DNA from: Actinomycetota bacterium
Lineage (GTDB): Bacteria > Actinomycetota > Thermoleophilia > Gaiellales > Gaiellaceae
Length of the DNA: 9,325 bases
Direction: 5' to 3'
Assembly (NCBI GenBank): GCA_003162235.1
Contig: PMMN01000017.1
Span: 5,557 to 14,881 of the forward strand
Part shown: positions 6,169-9,325 of the stretch, piece after piece
Numbering within the stretch: position 1 is the stretch's first letter
Layout: each line of letters opens with the position of its first letter
Position numbers and translations under genes: made by a program
Notes under the pieces: generated by a model
What the model saw: the letters and a program-made list of their open reading frames with translations, nothing else
Database searches by the model: none
What the model was told of the DNA's origin: nothing

Positions 6169-6831
6169 TCAGCTCTCCGCGCCGGCGCTTTCGGCACCAG
6201 CGGCGTCCTCGGCCGCTAACTGCACGGAACCCTCTGCAATCTCGTGGATCTCATGTTCGGCTTCGGTCTTCACTTTCTCGCCCGCGTGCTTGGTCGGCCC
6301 CAGCACCATCGTCATGTTCCTTCCTTCGAGCAGTGGCTGCGACTCGATCGCGCCAAGGTCTTGCACGTCCTCGGCCAGCCGCATCAGCAGGTCTCGCCCA
6401 CGCTCTGGATGGGTGGTCTCACGTCCGCGGAACATGATCGTGACCTTTACCTTCGCGCGCTGGTTGAGGAAGCGAACGACGTGCCCTTTTTTCGTCTCGT
6501 AGTCGTGCACGCCGATCTTCGGCCTTAGTTTGATCTCCTTGATGTGGATCTGCTGCTGGTGCTTGCGCGCTAGCTTTGCCTTCTGCTCCTCGGCGTAGCG
6601 GTACTTGCCGTAGTCCATCACCCGGCAAACGGGCGGATCGGCGCTGGCAGCGATCTCGACCAGGTCGAGATTCTTGGCGTAGGCATACTCCCGCGCCTCG
6701 TCGGCTGTCTTGATTCCGATCTGAGAGCCGTCGGTGTCGATCAGACGGACGCGTGGAACGCGGATACCGTCGTTGATGCGAGCATGCGGAACGGACGGGC
6801 GAACGGGCTCATAGCGTCGCCGAGGTCTCAA
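6169..6831 (-). CDS. infC: Translation initiation factor IF-3
   Basis: A 220-residue two-domain IF-3. The N-domain (~18-87) runs from RINDGIRVPRVRLIDTDG through LDLVEIAASADPPVCRVMDY and GKYRYAEEQ. A lysine-rich linker follows, then the C-domain (~95-183) with IKEIKLRPKIGVHDYETK (98-115), VTIMFRGRETTHPE (130-143) and GRNMTMVLGP (170-179). The C-domain binds the 30S platform, prevents 50S joining and helps discriminate against non-AUG starts. An acidic, Ala/Glu-rich tail (~184-220) extends beyond the minimal family length. The chosen start is TTG (6829-6831); an in-frame TAG at 6847-6849 limits extension and no ATG or GTG lies between. This adds an Arg-rich leader, MRPRRRYEPV, before the conserved core. 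Non-AUG starts are a known hallmark of infC, allowing IF-3 to limit its own synthesis. A GGTGA 7 bases upstream matches part of the anti-Shine-Dalgarno, and a stronger GGAGG lies further up, before a mini-ORF. Confidence 0.97.
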   Translation of the reverse strand: MRPRRRYEPVRPSVPHARINDGIRVPRVRLIDTDGSQIGIKTADEAREYAYAKNLDLVEIAASADPPVCRVMDYGKYRYAEEQKAKLARKHQQQIHIKEIKLRPKIGVHDYETKKGHVVRFLNQRAKVKVTIMFRGRETTHPERGRDLLMRLAEDVQDLGAIESQPLLEGRNMTMVLGPTKHAGEKVKTEAEHEIHEIAEGSVQLAAEDAAGAESAGAES

Positions 6832-6845
6832 CTGGCGCTCACCAA
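6828..6845 (-). other. Five-codon mini-ORF with strong ribosome binding site, overlapping the infC start
   Basis: On the minus strand a GGAGG (6856-6860) lies 10 bases before TTG GTG AGC GCC AGT TGA. The TGA stop (6828-6830) overlaps the infC TTG (6829-6831) as TTGA, the geometry of stop-start translational coupling. The best Shine-Dalgarno of the region therefore serves this mini-ORF (TTG at 6843-6845, or GTG at 6840-6842) rather than infC, which is 24 bases away. The reading frame is very short and may be coincidental; if real, ribosomes would terminate and restart at infC. Confidence 0.35.
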
Positions 6846-6860
6846 GCTAGGGCTTCCTCC

Positions 6861-6982
6861 TCTTCAGTAATGACAAAACCGCTGCAGGCAGCGGCTCCGT
6901 TCTTTCCACCAAACACCTCGGTTGAACCTCCGGCAGCTCCTGGCCGCGGAGGTGAGGGAACGGATGAGCCCCTGCTTGCAGG
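6861..6982 (-). promoter_or_regulatory. Candidate cis-regulatory RNA leader of infC-rpmI-rplT
   Basis: The minus-strand leader after thrS holds several nested stems. CCTG/CAGG lies within 6971-6982. TCCGTTC (6958-6964) pairs with GAACGGA (6896-6902). CACCTC (6949-6954) pairs with GAGGTG (6914-6919). A small hairpin CGG-C-CAG/CTG-CCG occupies 6931-6946. The segment ACCTCCG (6947-6953) can instead pair with CGGAGGT (6926-6932), excluding the GAGGTG pairing, so two folds are possible. CAGGGGCTC (6966-6974) can pair with GAGCCGCTG (6889-6897) at 8 of 9 positions, which would sequester the 5' arm of the downstream terminator. bL20 is known to autoregulate this operon by leader attenuation in B. 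subtilis; a similar logic here is my inference. Folded by hand, without energy calculation. Confidence 0.45.
6875..6898 (-). terminator. Candidate intrinsic terminator/attenuator upstream of infC
   Basis: Minus strand: GGAG-CCGCTG, loop CCTG, CAGCGG, then TTTT. The 6-bp all-Watson-Crick core is extended outward by a G-U and an A-U pair into the U-tract. The U-run is short (four), so efficiency is uncertain. It sits 30 bases before the infC-proximal ribosome binding region rather than right after the thrS stop, and ~128 bases beyond that stop, which fits an attenuator better than a simple thrS terminator. Confidence 0.55.
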
Positions 6983-6987
6983 CCCCT

Positions 6988-6993
6988 AATGTA
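6988..6993 (-). promoter_or_regulatory. Weak -10-like hexamer upstream of infC
   Basis: TACATT on the minus strand matches four of six -10 consensus bases and would place a start of transcription near 6981-6982, exactly where the structured leader begins. No -35 element is recognisable at 16-18 bases, so read-through from thrS is at least as likely. Confidence 0.2.
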
Positions 6994-7025
6994 GCCGATT
7001 CGCCGTTGCCGCGCCCGAGAGCGGC

Positions 7026-8930
7026 TCAGGAAGCCGGTAACGACGAGAGCGGGGTCAGTTCGAGCACGAGGTCTTTCAGGCTCTTACGCGACTGAGCGCC
7101 TCCCCGCTCGCGCACGGCGAGGTCGTTGGGCGACTCCTTGTCGCCGTAAACGATCAGGCGCGGGATCTTCTCCAGCTCGGCGTCGCGGATGCGCTTGCCG
7201 ACCGACTCGGCGCGTTCGTCGAGATCGACCCGGAAGCCGGCACGGCGCAAGCCCTCGACGATTGCACGCGCAGGCTCGGCGTGACTCTCCCCCACCGGGA
7301 TCACGCGCAGCTGCACCGGCGCCAGCCAGAGCGGCAGGTCGCCGCCGGTGTGCTCGAGCAGGATGCCGATGAAGCGCTCGAAGGAGCCGAGAAGCGCGCG
7401 GTGGATGACGTAGACGGGATGCTCGCTGTTGTCGGCGCCCACATATGTGAGACCGAAGCGAGCCGGCATCTGGGCGTCGAGCTGGATCGTTCCCATCTGC
7501 CAGGAGCGGCCGAGCACGTCGGTGATGTGAAGGTCGATCTTCGGCCCGTAGAACGATCCCTCTCCGGCGCCGAGCGCGTACTCGACGCCGTGCCGATCGA
7601 GCGCCGAGCGCAACTCGCCCTCGGTGAAGTCCCATTCCTCGTCCGATCCGAGCTTGTTCTCGGGCCTCGTGGAGAGCTCGGCGCGCGGCTCGAGACCGAA
7701 CAGGCCGTAGACGTAGCGGAGGTAGTCGAAACAGCCGTCCAGCTCCGCCGCGATCTGATCCTTCGTACAGAAGAGATGGGCATCGTCCTGGGTCACGTAG
7801 CGTACGCGGGTGAGCCCGTGTAGGGCGCCGGCGAGCTCGTTGCGATGAAGCGGCGCGCCCTCTGCGTAGCGCATCGGCAGATCGCGGTAGCTACGCAGCT
7901 TGCTGCCGAACAGGAGCATGTGGCCGGGACAGTTCATCGGCTTGATCCCGTAGACGTGATCGTCGCTCACCTGGATCAGGAACATGTTCTCGCGGAACTT
8001 CTCCCAGTGCCCGGAGGTAACCCAGAGCGCCTTGTCGTAGATCAGCGGCGTCTTCACCTCGAGGTAGCCGCGACGGGCGTTCTCTCGCAAACGCAGCGCC
8101 TCGAGCTGGTTGAAGATCGTCATCCCCCTCGGATGCCAGAACGGCGACCCGGGCGAGTGCTCGTCGAAGTGGAAGAGATCCAGCTGGGTACCGAGCCGCC
8201 GGTGATCGCGCTTTTTCGCCTCTTCCAGGCGCGCCAGATGAGCCTCGAGGTCGTTCTTCGAGAAGAAGGCGGTGCCGTAGATTCGGGTCAGCTGCTTGTT
8301 CGCCGAGTCGCCACGCCAGTAGGCGCCGGCGAGCCCGGTCAGCTTGAAGGCCTTGACCGGCTTGGAGTCGATGAGGTGCGGGCCTCGGCAGAGATCGGTG
8401 AAGTCGCCCTGCGTGTAGACGGAGATCGCGCCCTCGGCGTCGTCCACCAGCTCTACTTTGTAGGGCTCCTCCTGCTCGGAGAAACGGCGTCTGGCCTCGT
8501 CGCGCTCCAGCTCCTCACGGCGCCATTCGCGCCCCTCCGCCAGCTCGCGCCCCATCTCCTTCTCGATCCGCGCGAGATCCTCCTCTGCGATCGGCTCGGG
8601 AAAGTCGAAGTCGTAGTAGAAGCCGTTCTCGATCGCCGGCCCGATCGCGATCTTGACGCCCGGGTAGAGCCGGCGCACGGCCTCGGCCAGCAGGTGCGCA
8701 GCCGAATGCCTCAAGACGACGAGAGCATCCGGATCGCCCGAGTTCCTGGTCGTCAGGATCTCGATCTGCTCACCGCCCGAAAGGGGCAGTCGCAGATCGC
8801 GCAACTCACCGTTCACTCTCACTCCGACCGCCTGCTCGGCCAGCTTCGGCCCAATCGCGCGCGCAGCCTCGAGGCCGCTCGCCCCCTCGGGCAGCTCGAG
8901 CTTCGACTGGTCGGGGAGTAGAATCTGCAT
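7026..8930 (-). CDS. thrS: Threonyl-tRNA synthetase
   Basis: A 634-residue class II synthetase of normal length, charging tRNA-Thr in the cytoplasm and editing mischarged Ser-tRNA-Thr. The TGS domain spans ~1-62. The second-additional (editing) domain has HSAAHLL (H75, H79) and CRGPH (C181, H185), the HxxxH/CxxxH metal-type editing motif. The catalytic core follows, with MNCPGH (C334), QDDAH (H385) and VIH (H510) as the three zinc ligands that recognise threonine, at positions nearly identical to E. coli C334/H385/H511. Motif 2 is around HRNELAGALHGLTRVR (362-377) and motif 3 around HRALLGSFERF (510-520). The anticodon-binding domain spans ~535-625. All expected domains and key residues are intact. 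The ATG at 8928-8930 fits the family N-terminus, but no Shine-Dalgarno precedes it; the bases just upstream read ACCTCCC on this strand. It is followed after 194 bases by infC. Confidence 0.98.
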   Translation of the reverse strand: MQILLPDQSKLELPEGASGLEAARAIGPKLAEQAVGVRVNGELRDLRLPLSGGEQIEILTTRNSGDPDALVVLRHSAAHLLAEAVRRLYPGVKIAIGPAIENGFYYDFDFPEPIAEEDLARIEKEMGRELAEGREWRREELERDEARRRFSEQEEPYKVELVDDAEGAISVYTQGDFTDLCRGPHLIDSKPVKAFKLTGLAGAYWRGDSANKQLTRIYGTAFFSKNDLEAHLARLEEAKKRDHRRLGTQLDLFHFDEHSPGSPFWHPRGMTIFNQLEALRLRENARRGYLEVKTPLIYDKALWVTSGHWEKFRENMFLIQVSDDHVYGIKPMNCPGHMLLFGSKLRSYRDLPMRYAEGAPLHRNELAGALHGLTRVRYVTQDDAHLFCTKDQIAAELDGCFDYLRYVYGLFGLEPRAELSTRPENKLGSDEEWDFTEGELRSALDRHGVEYALGAGEGSFYGPKIDLHITDVLGRSWQMGTIQLDAQMPARFGLTYVGADNSEHPVYVIHRALLGSFERFIGILLEHTGGDLPLWLAPVQLRVIPVGESHAEPARAIVEGLRRAGFRVDLDERAESVGKRIRDAELEKIPRLIVYGDKESPNDLAVRERGGAQSRKSLKDLVLELTPLSSLPAS

Positions 8931-9023
8931 GGGAGGTTAAGGATACTTCCAGCCCTAGTTGGGGCGCCCGTCGGTAGGACAACACGAGGCGCACGGGTAG
9001 AAAACTGTGCTTGCGGGTACTCA

Positions 9024-9031
9024 CCTATAGT
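9024..9031. promoter_or_regulatory. Palindromic CTATAG, possible shared -10 region of the divergent thrS / STAS genes
   Basis: The plus strand reads TATAGT (9026-9031), five of six matches to a -10 box, and the minus strand reads TATAGG (9024-9029), four of six. The gap between the divergent genes is only ~99 bases, so the promoters must be close or overlapping. No convincing -35 element is seen in either direction, and on the plus strand the hexamer lies at the very start of the STAS gene, which would make that transcript leaderless or nearly so. Confidence 0.25.
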
Positions 9032-9325
9032 GTCGGTGATCGAGCCCATCGTTCATACAGTGCAGATTGCGGAAGGGGAGCTGTTGATCTCGGTCAGTGG
9101 CGAGCTCGACCTGCACTCGGTGGGATTGCTCCAGAGCGCTCTCGACGACGCGATCGAGAAGACCGGCGCGGCTGTCGTCGTCGACCTGGGCGAAGTCACT
9201 CTGATCGACTCGATCGCACTCGGCACGCTGGCCCGCACCTCCCGGCGCCTGCGCGAGAGCGCCGGCTCGCTCGCGGTCGCCGCCTCGAATCCCGACATCG
9301 TCCGCGCCTTCGAGATCACCAGCCT
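9030..9325 (+). CDS. STAS-domain protein, anti-sigma factor antagonist-like (cut by window edge)
   Basis: 98 codons are visible before the right edge; the protein probably lacks only its last few residues. The sequence has the STAS pattern: an N-terminal strand pair ending ISVSGELDLHSV (~20-31), a helix LLQSALDDAIEKTG, the strand VVVDLGEVTLIDS (~49-61), and the helix IALGTLARTSRRLRES. Ser61 in LIDS sits at the site phosphorylated in SpoIIAA/RsbV-type anti-sigma antagonists, which bind anti-sigma kinases when dephosphorylated. The partner kinase is not in the window. Frame 3 has two nearby starts, GTG at 9030 and GTG at 9036; neither has a Shine-Dalgarno, so I give the longer one without strong preference. 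A later GTG at 9060 would remove part of the first strand and is less likely. It is transcribed divergently from thrS. Confidence 0.88.
   Translation, partial: MSVIEPIVHTVQIAEGELLISVSGELDLHSVGLLQSALDDAIEKTGAAVVVDLGEVTLIDSIALGTLARTSRRLRESAGSLAVAASNPDIVRAFEITS

Noticed and set aside
5487..6437. 316-residue plus-strand open frame
   Set aside because: It is antisense to rplT, rpmI and infC, which are unmistakable; long antisense frames are expected in GC-rich DNA.
7845..8921. 358-residue plus-strand open frame inside thrS
   Set aside because: It is the antisense shadow of an intact thrS with all motifs present; the protein has no recognisable family pattern.
1..9325. Mobile elements, CRISPR arrays, tRNA/rRNA genes, toxin-antitoxin or defence systems
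   Set aside because: No transposase or integrase motifs, inverted terminal repeats, spaced direct repeats, tRNA cloverleaf or defence-protein motifs were found on either strand.

Overview
The window is GC-rich bacterial chromosome (by eye well above 60 % G+C) with compact genes and frequent GTG/TTG starts. The order thrS, infC, rpmI, rplT, trmH-type methylase, pheS, together with the protein style (actinobacterial-looking ThrRS, an arginine-rich IF3 N-terminus, a STAS anti-anti-sigma protein), suggests a member of the Actinomycetota, perhaps Thermoleophilia-like (Solirubrobacter/Gaiella relatives). That placement is inferred from gene order and composition, not from a marker tree.

Layout. 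Positions 1-248 (minus) hold the start of pheS, cut by the window edge. Positions 470-3744 (plus) hold three co-directional genes: a class I SAM methyltransferase, a LemA-family membrane protein and a large DUF2207 membrane protein with a glycine-only tail. LemA and DUF2207 overlap by one base. Positions 3745-5404 (minus) hold a SpoU/TrmH-family RNA 2'-O-methyltransferase and an HSL-type alpha/beta-hydrolase whose coding regions overlap by 8 bases. Positions 5595-6831 (minus) hold the classic infC-rpmI-rplT translation operon, and 7026-8930 (minus) holds full-length thrS. At the right edge a STAS-domain protein starts divergently from thrS and runs off the window.

How it fits together. The minus strand is a translation superoperon: threonyl-tRNA synthetase, IF3, L35, L20, an rRNA/tRNA methylase and phenylalanyl-tRNA synthetase. 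It is interrupted twice relative to the common bacterial order, by an esterase gene placed before trmH and by an oppositely oriented three-gene block between trmH and pheS. The plus-strand block looks like an envelope-associated LemA/DUF2207 module.

The most interesting non-coding stretch is the 194-base gap between thrS and infC. On the minus strand it contains a candidate intrinsic terminator upstream of infC, a possible antiterminator pairing that would sequester the terminator's 5' arm, and a segment able to pair with two alternative partners. These are followed by a strong Shine-Dalgarno, a five-codon mini-ORF, and a TTGA overlap between that mini-ORF's stop and the non-AUG infC start. 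This resembles an autoregulated leader, but I folded it by hand and it is unproven. I see no mobile element, CRISPR array, rRNA/tRNA gene, defence system or clearly novel multi-gene system.
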